The notes beneath the pieces are model-generated. The model saw nothing but the letters and a program-made list of their open reading frames with translations, was not told the DNA's origin and did not search any database. Made by a program: the position numbers and the translations under genes. Shown here one piece after another: positions 57,190 through 64,000 of a stretch of 64,000 nt of DNA. The stretch lies in the NCBI RefSeq assembly GCF_000759675.1, contig NZ_BAWM01000035.1, positions 1-64,000 on the forward strand, read 5' to 3'. Every line of letters starts with the position of its first letter. Position 1 is the stretch's first letter. Source of the DNA: Neobacillus niacini. GTDB lineage: Bacteria; Bacillota; Bacilli; Bacillales; Cytobacillaceae.

Positions 57190-57660
57190 ATGAACTTCTT
57201 TATTGTTTCTTCAATAGGAGCGGTATTTATGGGGATATTTGCTTTGTTGGTCCGCGTGAAGGCTGCAAAGAAACCTACAAATGCCTTGAAAATTATCCTG
57301 CCGCCAGTCTTTATGTCAAGCGGAGCCTTAATGTATGTGGTACCTCAATTTCGTTTAACCAGTATGGAAATAATAGAGGTAGTCATTGTGGGGATGCTTT
57401 TTTCGATTTTGCTTATTAAAACCTCAAAATTTGAGATTCGTGAGAACGACATTTACTTAAAAAGATCGAAAGCTTTTATCTACATTTTAGTAGGTCTATT
57501 AGTGGTTAGGCTTGGATTAAAATCGATATTAAGTGCTACGATTGATTATGGTGAGTTAAGCGGTATGTTCTTCCTGCTGGCATTTAGTATGATTGTTCCA
57601 TGGCGGGTTGCGATGTATCTAGATTATAAAAAGCTGTACAGACAGCTACATGGTATATAA
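57190..57660 (+). CDS. ccdC: CcdC-like membrane protein (YneJ)
   Basis: 156 residues with four membrane helices; RVKAAKKPTNALKIILPPVFMSSGALMYVVP and WRVAMYLDYKKLY match YneJ/CcdC. It is linked to CcdA by position but its role in cytochrome c assembly is weakly defined. The ATG at 57190 is nine bases after AGGGGA; the ATG at 57181 touches the site. A terminator follows. Confidence 0.9.
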   Translation: MNFFIVSSIGAVFMGIFALLVRVKAAKKPTNALKIILPPVFMSSGALMYVVPQFRLTSMEIIEVVIVGMLFSILLIKTSKFEIRENDIYLKRSKAFIYILVGLLVVRLGLKSILSATIDYGELSGMFFLLAFSMIVPWRVAMYLDYKKLYRQLHGI

Positions 57661-57667
57661 CGAGCAA

Positions 57668-57698
57668 AACACTGATCTATTGGGATCAGTGTTTTTTT
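57668..57698 (+). terminator. Terminator of ccdA-ccdC
   Basis: AACACTGATC and GATCAGTGTT arms, then T-run. Confidence 0.85.
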
Positions 57699-57708
57699 AA
57701 AATAGAAA

Positions 57709-57736
57709 ATAAAAAACCGTCACAAAGGACGGTTTA
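57709..57736 (-). terminator. Terminator of yneK
   Basis: AAACCGTC and GACGGTTT arms. Read on the minus strand it ends in a U-run; it touches the yneK stop. Confidence 0.7.
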
Positions 57737-58162
57737 GAATAAGTGCTCGTAAGGAGCAACATCAATTCGATTCTCAAAAAGCTTTTTCCGTAAAAATTTA
57801 TGGTCTCTTTTTGGTGTTGCTTGAATGTAGCCGCGGATGACAAGTTCTTCTGTTATCTTTGATACTTTCTCATTAAGTGCAAGCTCGCCAATCTTTCCAG
57901 CTATCTTATGCCTTGCGACATCGCGGAAAAGCTCTGGAACCGGGCTAACTAAATCTTCTAGAAGAAGTTTTTCTTCATCACCCCATAAATGACGGGTTTC
58001 GCTTACATAGTATTCTTCCCAATCCATCACGGATTTGCCATCGTCTTTTGGCATTCTCTTTAAAAACTTACGAAACATAAAAAATCCGCCTATCGCCATA
58101 GCCCCGGCAAAGGCAAATATCCATATTAAAATAAACCAAAGAAACCAACCTGTTAGCTGCAT
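57734..58162 (-). CDS. yneK: YneK, DUF2621 protein
   Basis: 142 residues. An N-terminal membrane helix (about 4-28) and a cytosolic helical domain with DWEEYYVSETRHLWGDEEKLLLEDLVSPVPELFRDVARHKIAGKIGELAL, the DUF2621 pattern. Function unknown. The ATG at 58162 is six bases after AGGTGA, giving the length of B. subtilis YneK (141). It is the last backbone gene before selC. Confidence 0.9.
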   Translation of the reverse strand: MQLTGWFLWFILIWIFAFAGAMAIGGFFMFRKFLKRMPKDDGKSVMDWEEYYVSETRHLWGDEEKLLLEDLVSPVPELFRDVARHKIAGKIGELALNEKVSKITEELVIRGYIQATPKRDHKFLRKKLFENRIDVAPYEHLF

Positions 58163-58367
58163 TGTTTTCACCTACACGATCCTATTTTCATCTACTTATT
58201 ATAGTCTGTAATAAGGTGAAAAGACAAGTCATCGCCTTAATTAGAAAGGAATATGCAGCCTAATAGTGGATTGCAAAAGTTGTCGAAAAAATGACAATAA
58301 CTCCAACTCTATTGATTATTACTATATTCCATTGTAAAATGATTACAAATAGGAGTTACCATTTAAC

Positions 58368-58373
58368 TATAAT
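58368..58373 (+). promoter_or_regulatory. -10 box of selC
   Basis: TATAAT ends seven bases before the first base of the tRNA, so transcription should start at or near its mature 5' end. A -35-like TTACAA lies at 58343-58348 (19 bp spacing). Confidence 0.55.
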
Positions 58374-58379
58374 AATCCT

Positions 58380-58476
58380 GGGGCTGAATGGGGTACTGGT
58401 GTCCTCCACAGTCTTCAAAACTGCTTGAGACCTGCGTGCCAGGTCTGGTGGGTTCGATTCCCACACAGTCCCGCCA
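58380..58476 (+). tRNA. selC: tRNA-Sec (selenocysteine, anticodon TCA)
   Basis: 97 nt with the marks of bacterial tRNA-Sec: acceptor GGGGCTG/CAGTCCC with an A.A at the eighth pair, extended D-stem TGGGG/CCTCCA, anticodon loop CTTCAAA (anticodon TCA, reads UGA), a very long variable arm with seven perfect pairs (AGACCTG/CAGGTCT), T-arm GTGGG-TTCGATT-CCCAC, discriminator G and encoded CCA. The mismatch at the eighth acceptor pair is the only irregularity. Its 3' half is repeated at 61151-61213, so it is an attachment site. It implies that the host makes selenoproteins, provided selA, selB and selD exist elsewhere. Confidence 0.9.
58414..58476 (+). repeat. selC 3' half, attachment-site copy 1
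   Basis: 63 nt from the anticodon loop to CCA are repeated at 61151-61213 with two mismatches. Confidence 0.85.
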
Positions 58477-58517
58477 ACTCAATAATACCAAGGATTCTAG
58501 AGAATTCTTTCTTACAT

Positions 58518-58545
58518 AGACCAGATGGCACTCGGTCTTTTTTTG
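58518..58545 (+). terminator. Terminator after selC
   Basis: AGACC and GGTCT arms followed by seven T. Confidence 0.55.
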
Positions 58546-58631
58546 TTTGGTGGTGCCAAGTGGTGCCATTTTCATATTATGCCTTAAAAGTTACTCAAGT
58601 AATCCATTTAAGTGATCGACTGCAATCCCTT

Positions 58632-58835
58632 CTATCGATCAGTCAAGTGTGAATAGGTATCCATTGTGAGTAGAATTTTGAAGTGACCTAATCGAGCACT
58701 GACAATTTTGGGATTAACATTTTCAATCAGTAAAATGGTAGCATGTGAATGCCAAAGAACATGAAACCGGATGTCTGGAAGCTTAGCCGCTTTTATTGCC
58801 CTCTTAAGTGGTCTCGTTATTTCAGTTGGTGCCAT
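58632..58835 (-). pseudogene. Tyrosine integrase fragment 1
   Basis: 67 residues from the C-terminal catalytic domain: PDIRFHVLWHSHATILL, VNPKIVSARLGHFKILLTMDTYSHLTDR. The Tyr nucleophile region remains, but the usual HxLRH is HVLWH, so the catalytic Arg is lost. The N-terminal three quarters are absent. Its place directly after selC is normal for an integrase using this site. Confidence 0.85.
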
Positions 58836-59015
58836 GACAGGATCTAAGAATGATATTGAACTTTTCGAAAAGATGGTCCCGTCGATATAATCATTATTCT
58901 TTGATTTCTTTTAATATTATTGTTAAAGGGGCTTTGGCAATCTCTTTGGTCCCTTTTGGTAACATTGGATATATTATAAAAATCGATAAGAAGATCTTAT
59001 AATCTATAAATATAT

Positions 59016-59043
59016 AAACCCCATTTCATTTGAAATGGGGTTT
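59016..59043 (-). terminator. Terminator of the metallophosphoesterase gene
   Basis: AAACCCCATTTC and GAAATGGGGTTT arms around ATTT. Confidence 0.85.
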
Positions 59044-59052
59044 GCACGTAGA

Positions 59053-60765
59053 TTAGTTTACTGTAAAGGTTGCATGTGTGACAGCATCATATCCACTGCC
59101 GTAGAAATATACGAACTTATACGTCTTGCCTGACTGATATCGACCTGGATATGAATTCTTACTTGGATCATACGTAACTCTATATGTTCCATTAGTTACT
59201 TTTGTATACTCCCACCAAATGGCTGGTACATTCCCTGGAGTTTCACTGACTTCATATAATCCAATCCAGTCACCTTGTGGAACTCTTGCGTTTTCTACCA
59301 AAACATCGACTGTTTCGGTCGTTCCAGTTAATGTGTTTTTGGACAGAGTAATCGTGATATCCTTTATTTCACCATCAATTGTTTTTCCTAAAACCTTTAA
59401 TGAATTTTGACTTTGGTTCCCAAATGCATCTAGTGCAAATACGTTGATCTCATATAATGTATTCGGCTGTAATCCATCAATTTTTAATGTAAGCGGATTA
59501 GGAATCGGATCTTTATAAAATTCCGAGAATGCAAGGAATTCTTTCACTTTTTGTCCTTTCGACGAATCGGTGATTTCTACCTTATAATCATGAACCAGCA
59601 AGTCATCCTTCGCTTGAGTAAACATAACGGCAAGGCTTGTTGGTGTTGTGAGTTCGTGATTAATCGAAATTAACGCATCCTTTGTGAAAAAAGGAGCCTT
59701 TTTATCTCGATCTTCTGTATAGATAAATTCATTTTTGTTAGCTGGTAAGGTGATTTCAAAAGGGTCGGCTGTCCAATCATTGTTATGAATATCACGTCGC
59801 TTAAGTAATACCTTGTTATTGTACACTTCAACGATGAGTGCCTGGTTAAGGATGTCCGCTCCTTCCGGCACTTCCCCTTGTATTCTTCCAGCATCGAGCC
59901 ACAAATAAGCACCCGTGGAGGTTCCTATGGATGTAAAGTCCTTTTGATGGATGATTTTAGGGTCATCTAATGGATAGTGGGTGTGACCGGAAAACGAAAT
60001 CACCTGTGGATAGGCGGCCAATGTATTGTAGAATAGATCCCTATTTTTCGCAAAGCCCCATTCACTTCCATAAATCGTTCCCATAATCGGCTGATGATGG
60101 AATACAAAAATCGGTTTGTTCGGATCATCCTGTGCTGCCTGCTTTAACTGTTCGGCTAACCAATTAATTTGAGTTACTGAAAAAGTACCTTCAGTTAGAC
60201 CATCCTCTGTTCCAAGGATGATAAAATGATAACCTTTAATTACTTTGTGATAGTAAATCGATTCCATTCCTGACCTTTCAAGGAATCGTTTTTGAGCTTC
60301 TGAAACCGAAAGCCCATTCCAATAATCATGGTTTCCTATGGCAATCAAGGAAACCGCATGTTTTTGTTTTTTTGCATTATAAGCTGAGAAAAACTTATCA
60401 TATTCTTCCGTGTAACCATTATCAGTTAAATCTCCTACTACCACAAATGCATCCTGCTGTGGGACTAGTAGATTTAATTGATCTAATGATGTTTTAAATT
60501 TTTCTAATGTTTGATTACTGTTTTTATTCATATGTACATCACTAATGACTGGAAATACAAGCTTTGGCTTGACTTTTTTGGATTCAATGATGGAAGAGGT
60601 AGACGCAGCACTCACAGGCAGGCTCGTCAATGAGCCCACTAAAGATGCTCCCATCGCAGCTCCAACCACCATCGTTGTTTTCTGCAAAAAGGCACGTCGA
60701 TCCATTCCCTCACTTAATACATTCTGAGTTTTTAAGGCTTCATCTTTTACCTTGATGTCTTTCAT
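59053..60765 (-). CDS. Tat-exported metallophosphoesterase, Pho-regulated
   Basis: 570 residues. The twin-arginine signal MDRRAFLQK at about residue 22 and a hydrophobic stretch end near VSAAS. The calcineurin-type phosphoesterase shows DVH, GDLTDNG, GNHDYW, FHHQP and GHTH in order. Two C-terminal beta domains follow, the last (about 475-570) with DWIGLYEVSETPG and GRYQSGKTYKFVYFYG. It probably releases phosphate from organic phosphates outside the cell. The ATG at 60765 is preferred (AGGAGGG and AGGA upstream). A Pho box lies about 85 bp upstream. Confidence 0.88.
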   Translation of the reverse strand: MKDIKVKDEALKTQNVLSEGMDRRAFLQKTTMVVGAAMGASLVGSLTSLPVSAASTSSIIESKKVKPKLVFPVISDVHMNKNSNQTLEKFKTSLDQLNLLVPQQDAFVVVGDLTDNGYTEEYDKFFSAYNAKKQKHAVSLIAIGNHDYWNGLSVSEAQKRFLERSGMESIYYHKVIKGYHFIILGTEDGLTEGTFSVTQINWLAEQLKQAAQDDPNKPIFVFHHQPIMGTIYGSEWGFAKNRDLFYNTLAAYPQVISFSGHTHYPLDDPKIIHQKDFTSIGTSTGAYLWLDAGRIQGEVPEGADILNQALIVEVYNNKVLLKRRDIHNNDWTADPFEITLPANKNEFIYTEDRDKKAPFFTKDALISINHELTTPTSLAVMFTQAKDDLLVHDYKVEITDSSKGQKVKEFLAFSEFYKDPIPNPLTLKIDGLQPNTLYEINVFALDAFGNQSQNSLKVLGKTIDGEIKDITITLSKNTLTGTTETVDVLVENARVPQGDWIGLYEVSETPGNVPAIWWEYTKVTNGTYRVTYDPSKNSYPGRYQSGKTYKFVYFYGSGYDAVTHATFTVN

Positions 60766-60847
60766 TTTTCCTAATCCCTCCTGTTTAAACCTAATAGTAG
60801 ATTCTGATATTCTACTCTTTGAAATTACCAAAAAATCATTTAGCCGA

Positions 60848-60875
60848 TGTTAAAGAGACGTATAATTAATGTAAA
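60848..60875 (-). promoter_or_regulatory. Pho box before the metallophosphoesterase
   Basis: On the minus strand TTTACA, TATACG and TTAACA repeat every 11 bp, the PhoP tandem direct repeat. Confidence 0.7.
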
Positions 60876-61150
60876 TTTTATTACAACTTTTGAACTAATT
60901 CATATTTATCTAATATTCTCTTGTACGATGAGAGATTTCCTGGTTCACATTTATGTCATTTTGGGGTATTGTCGCATTGTAAAGAGAGTGATATTTCAAG
61001 TTCTTTGTTTAAAGGTGCTAAATTGGTGCCATGCTGGGTGTCCAAATTTGTAAAATTACAGATCACAAGAAAACACTAGAAGGCAACAAAGATTGATTTA
61101 TCAGTACTTGAGGATATATCAAGATACTAGAAAAACAGAAGCCAGCAAAA
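60876..61150. other. Gene-free part of the selC element
   Basis: About 275 bp. It contains one TGGTGCCA near 61024. An open frame of 68 codons here has neither ribosome site nor family resemblance. Confidence 0.35.
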
Positions 61151-61213
61151 TTCAAAACTGCTTGAGACCTGCGTGCCAGGTTTGGTGGGTTCGATTCCCA
61201 CGCAGTCCCGCCA
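61151..61213 (+). repeat. selC 3' half, attachment-site copy 2
   Basis: The same 63 nt as 58414-58476 with two substitutions, one in the variable arm's flank and one before the acceptor strand. It lacks the 5' half of the tRNA. Confidence 0.9.
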
Positions 61214-61342
61214 ATCTTGATATATAAGGGTTTATGACGATTTTTGAGAAGTTAAATTGAGGTAATAGTAGTTGGCCAACAACATAAAATTTTTTCTTTG
61301 GTCACATTTTGGTAACATTGAATTTTAAATGATTACATAGGT

Positions 61343-61533
61343 TTATTTAATCAGCTGCTCGAATTGAAGGGCAGCTTCTTTTTGCATATTTGGTAACACA
61401 TGAGTATATGTGTCCATCGTGATACCAATAGTTGAGTGTCCTAAACGTTTGGAAACAACTTTAGGATGCACTCTTTGTTGTAGCAATAAAATAGCGTGTG
61501 TATGCCCTAAATCATGAAACCGTATATATGGTA
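61343..61533 (-). pseudogene. Tyrosine integrase fragment 2
   Basis: The last 63 or so codons of a second integrase: LPYIRFHDLGHTHAILLLQQRVHPKVVSKRLGHSTIGITMDTYTHVLPNMQKEAALQFEQLIK and stop. HxLRH is HDLGH. It differs from fragment 1 but sits the same way relative to attachment copy 2, so a second element was integrated in tandem. No start or N-terminal part remains. Confidence 0.85.
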
Positions 61534-61577
61534 ATCATATATCGACCCCTAATATTAAGAGTTTTTGTAAAATAATC

Positions 61578-61616
61578 TTAACGTTAAATTTACAAGTTAT
61601 TATTATCAACTTAACA
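61578..61616 (+). promoter_or_regulatory. Pho box before the alkaline phosphatase
   Basis: TTAACG (61578), TTTACA (61589), TTATTA (61600) and TTAACA (61611) repeat at exact 11-bp steps, as bound by PhoP. Confidence 0.85.
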
Positions 61617-61677
61617 ATTTCGTTTTAGAATGTTATTTGAAAGATAGATTAAGACATTCAACTAGGGGGAAACGAAA

Positions 61678-63069
61678 TTGTTAAACAAAAAGAAGTTTAC
61701 TAGAAAGCTAATACCAGTAGCTGTCCTTTCAACAGTCGCATTCGGAAGTTTAATGGGTGCTATATCACCTGTAGAGGCAAAACAGCCGGCTAATAATAAG
61801 GCGGAAATCAAAAATGTCATTGTCTTAATTGGTGATGGCATGGGAGTTTCTTATACGTCTGCATATCGTTACTTAAAAAATGACCCTTCCACTAAAATAG
61901 CTGAAAAAACAGCTTTTGACCAATCCCTTGTTGGACAGCAAATGACATATCCAGAAGATACTGCACAAAACGTAACAGACTCAGCATCTGCAGCAACTGC
62001 AATGTCGGCAGGGATTAAAACATATAACAATGCCATTGCAGTGGACAATGATGGATCAGAAGTAAAAACTGTGCTTGAAGCGGCTAAAGAACAAGGAAAG
62101 GCAACAGGTCTTGTGGCGACTTCGGAAATCACCCATGCAACTCCAGCTTCATTTGGTTCACATGATGAAAGCCGTAAAAACATGAACTCGATTGCAGATG
62201 ACTACTATGATGAAATGGTAAATGGTAAGCATAAAGTCGATGTTATGTTAGGTGGAGGTGTAAGCAACTTCGTTCGTAATGATCGTAAACTAACAGAGGA
62301 ATTCCAAAAAGATGGATACAGCTATGTAACAAACAAAGAGGAATTATTAAAAGATACGAACAAACAAGTACTAGGTTTATTCGCGACAGGTGGACTACCA
62401 AAGATGATTGACCGACCAGCTGAAACTCCTTCGCTTGAAGAAATGACAAACGCAGCAATCTCTCGTTTAAGTCAAGATAAGGATGGTTTCTTCCTAATGA
62501 TCGAAGGAAGCCAAGTGGACTGGGCAGGACATGACAATGATATTGTCGGTGCCATGAGTGAAATGGAAGACTTTGAAAAAGCATATAAAGCTGCCATTGA
62601 ATTTGCAAAAAAGGACAAGCATACACTAGTAGTTGCAACTGCTGACCATTCTACTGGAGGATATTCCATTGGTGCGGATGGTAACTATAACTGGTTTGGC
62701 GAGCCAATCAAAGCAGCAAAGCGTACACCTGACTTCATGGCAGAGGAAATCGCTAAAGGTGCAGGTGTTGAAGAAACATTGAAAAAGTACATTGATCAAA
62801 ATGTTCTTGCGTTAACACCAGAAGAAATCCAATCTGTGGAGGCTGCTGCGGCTACAAAGAAAGTTCTCGATATTGACAATGCAATAGAAAATATCTTTAA
62901 TAAGCGTTCACACACTGGCTGGACAACAGGCGGACATACAGGCGAAGACGTTCCTGTCTATGCATTTGGACCTTCAAGTGAAAAATTTGCCGGACAAATA
63001 GATAATACTGATATTGCGAAAAATGTATTCGATGTTTTAAAATATGACATCAAAATCGAAGATAAATAA
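61678..63069 (+). CDS. Alkaline phosphatase
   Basis: 463 residues, exported. The signal peptide (about 1-35) ends PVEA. The PhoA fold shows the metal Asp in IGDGMG, the nucleophile Ser in TDSASAATA, and zinc ligands in DWAGHDND, TADHSTGG and the late GGHTGED. It is close to Bacillus PhoA/PhoB. The TTG start follows AGGGGGA. A Pho box lies upstream, so it is induced by phosphate starvation. It is a single gene ending at a terminator. Confidence 0.95.
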   Translation: MLNKKKFTRKLIPVAVLSTVAFGSLMGAISPVEAKQPANNKAEIKNVIVLIGDGMGVSYTSAYRYLKNDPSTKIAEKTAFDQSLVGQQMTYPEDTAQNVTDSASAATAMSAGIKTYNNAIAVDNDGSEVKTVLEAAKEQGKATGLVATSEITHATPASFGSHDESRKNMNSIADDYYDEMVNGKHKVDVMLGGGVSNFVRNDRKLTEEFQKDGYSYVTNKEELLKDTNKQVLGLFATGGLPKMIDRPAETPSLEEMTNAAISRLSQDKDGFFLMIEGSQVDWAGHDNDIVGAMSEMEDFEKAYKAAIEFAKKDKHTLVVATADHSTGGYSIGADGNYNWFGEPIKAAKRTPDFMAEEIAKGAGVEETLKKYIDQNVLALTPEEIQSVEAAAATKKVLDIDNAIENIFNKRSHTGWTTGGHTGEDVPVYAFGPSSEKFAGQIDNTDIAKNVFDVLKYDIKIEDK

Positions 63070-63087
63070 GAGATTACAAGCTAAATA

Positions 63088-63125
63088 TCCCGTTGCTACA
63101 CTTCATGGCAACGGGAACTTTTTTT
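63088..63125 (+). terminator. Terminator of the alkaline phosphatase gene
   Basis: TCCCGTTGC and GCAACGGGA arms, then AC and a T-run. Confidence 0.85.
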
Positions 63126-63153
63126 GAAGATAAAATCATAGGGAGGAAACATC

Positions 63154-63861
63154 ATGAAGCAATCTTTTAATCTCCTATTATTAATCTTATTGCTTGTTGG
63201 TTGTTCAGCAAATGCTGCTACTGTAGATAATGAAAAAAATACCGTTGTTAACATAAAAGCAGAAGAGACTTTAAATGAAACAAACAAGTCTGAGAATCAG
63301 GACACGATTGAGAAGTATCAGCCCAATCCACAAGTAACGGATGACCAGTCTTTACTTAAAGTTGGCCAAACCTATTCCGATGCAAAAGGTGAAGCCACAT
63401 TAAAAGCCATTAATCAAGTTAACCAAACATATAAAGTGGGACCAATCGAATTGACAGTAAAAGAGATGAAAATGATTCACTTGAGACCGGATTATAGTAT
63501 GATTGATTATTTTCATGTGTTAACTCATGATGAGGAATTTGATTTTGTTAAAGTTTTCGTTGAGATCAAAAACACCTCTTCTGAGAAAGTCAATTTTGCA
63601 CCAATCGCGCTTCTTAAAACTAACTCAGGTGAAACATTTGATTGGGAAAAAGATATTTACCTTGAAGAATTAAACGGTGACATTGCTGGGAATAGTACAA
63701 AGTCAGGTAACCTTGGCTTTATTGTCAATGCATCAGAGAGTGGAACGCATAATGGTGGAGATGTAAAAGACATTGAGTGGATTGAAATAACTACAAGTGA
63801 TGTTTTTGGTAAAGAAGAAAAGAAAATCAACGAATCGGAAAAGATTAAAATTGAATTTTAA
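63154..63861 (+). CDS. Lipoprotein with DUF4352-like domain
   Basis: 235 residues. Lipobox VGC (about residue 17), a polar linker, and from about residue 85 an immunoglobulin-like domain (YKVGPIELTVKEMKMIH, FDFVKVFVEIKNTSSEKVNFAP, LKTNSGETFDWEK) of the DUF4352/telokin-like kind. Usually a surface protein of unknown role. GGAGGAAAC precedes the ATG. Confidence 0.8.
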   Translation: MKQSFNLLLLILLLVGCSANAATVDNEKNTVVNIKAEETLNETNKSENQDTIEKYQPNPQVTDDQSLLKVGQTYSDAKGEATLKAINQVNQTYKVGPIELTVKEMKMIHLRPDYSMIDYFHVLTHDEEFDFVKVFVEIKNTSSEKVNFAPIALLKTNSGETFDWEKDIYLEELNGDIAGNSTKSGNLGFIVNASESGTHNGGDVKDIEWIEITTSDVFGKEEKKINESEKIKIEF

Positions 63862-63893
63862 CCTCCCGCCTGCAAGGTCGGGGAGGTTTTTTT
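63860..63893 (+). terminator. Terminator of the lipoprotein gene
   Basis: ACCTCCC and GGGAGGT arms, then T-run. The remaining 107 bp to the window end hold no complete gene. Confidence 0.85.
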
Positions 63894-64000
63894 GTGAGTT
63901 TAATTTTATCCATCTTTTGCCATACTTCCTCGTTCAAACAGTTTCATGACGAGTTTGTATTTTAAATTAAAGAACTGTCTACCTTGTCGTTTTTGAACGG

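Larger units (their letters stand above)
58477..61214. mobile_element. Relic of an element integrated at selC (first of two)
   Basis: Bounded by the two copies of the selC 3' half. Inside are a C-terminal integrase fragment next to the left copy, a metallophosphoesterase gene, and the repeats TGGTGCCA (58552, 58561, 61024) near both ends, which could be integrase arm sites. TTTTGGTAACATTG occurs at 58954 and again beyond the right copy at 61307. Confidence 0.7.

Noticed and set aside
58363-58575. 70-codon open frame on the minus strand
   Set aside because: It lies across the tRNA-Sec gene and its terminator; no ribosome site and no family resemblance.
60847-61053. 68-codon open frame before the second selC copy
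   Set aside because: It starts inside the Pho box, lacks a ribosome site and has low-complexity hydrophobic content.

Overview
This is a chromosomal window from a low-GC, spore-forming member of the Bacillaceae. The evidence is a Bacillus subtilis-like backbone in the usual order (mutS-mutL, mreBH, miaA-hfq-spoVK, hflX-ynbB-glnR-glnA, lexA/yneA-yneB, ynzC-tkt-sirA-yneF, ynzD-ccdA-ccdC-yneK), AGGAGG-type ribosome sites, and sporulation genes (spoVK, sirA, a Spo0E-type phosphatase). Three stretches are accessory: the left 2.2 kb, a 28 kb island, and the right 5.7 kb.

Layout. 1-2186: GC-rich alpha/beta hydrolase and element debris beside tRNA-Arg(CCU). 2331-18024: mismatch repair, tRNA modification, Hfq, rod shape, a TRIC-type channel, HflX and the GlnR/glutamine synthetase operon, plus a 52-bp tandem repeat array at 8304-8763. 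18386-19965: divergent lexA / yneA-yneB with LexA boxes. 19905-47797: an island that splits yneB. Joining the flanks at a shared TAA restores the YneB frame across the break. The island's first gene is itself a YneB-type serine recombinase. Its cargo is copper and thiol handling: csoR-copZ-copA, a second CsoR-type sensor with a MATE pump, a multicopper oxidase, YdhK-like, CcdA-like and cupredoxin proteins, CueP, a two-component system, and an unusual operon of PIG-L-like protein, oligopeptide-type ABC importer and siroheme/Fe-S protein. Several cargo genes are broken. 47795-58162: backbone resumes. 58380-61533: a selenocysteine tRNA gene (selC) with a second copy of its 3' half and two tyrosine-integrase remnants, the scars of tandem integrations. 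59053-63861: two Pho-box phosphatases and a lipoprotein.

How it works together. In the island a sensor kinase and response regulator appear to control a regulon: nine sites with CTGCA-like half-sites, nearly all paired 11 bp apart, lie upstream of the kinase, the regulator, the oxidase, YdhK-like, CcdA-like, two small proteins, a propeller lipoprotein pseudogene and a ydhK remnant. CsoR-type G/C-rich operators mark csoR, copA, probably the ABC operon, and (a different one) the MATE gene.

Most striking: the island's cueP has an in-frame UGA exactly where the family has its first conserved cysteine, followed by a perfect 7-bp hairpin with a GGT loop at a distance suited to a bacterial SECIS. 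A UCA-anticodon tRNA-Sec gene lies 11 kb away. A selenocysteine form of the copper chaperone CueP is therefore a serious possibility; simple decay, seen in neighbouring genes, is the alternative. All calls come from reading the sequence without database searches.
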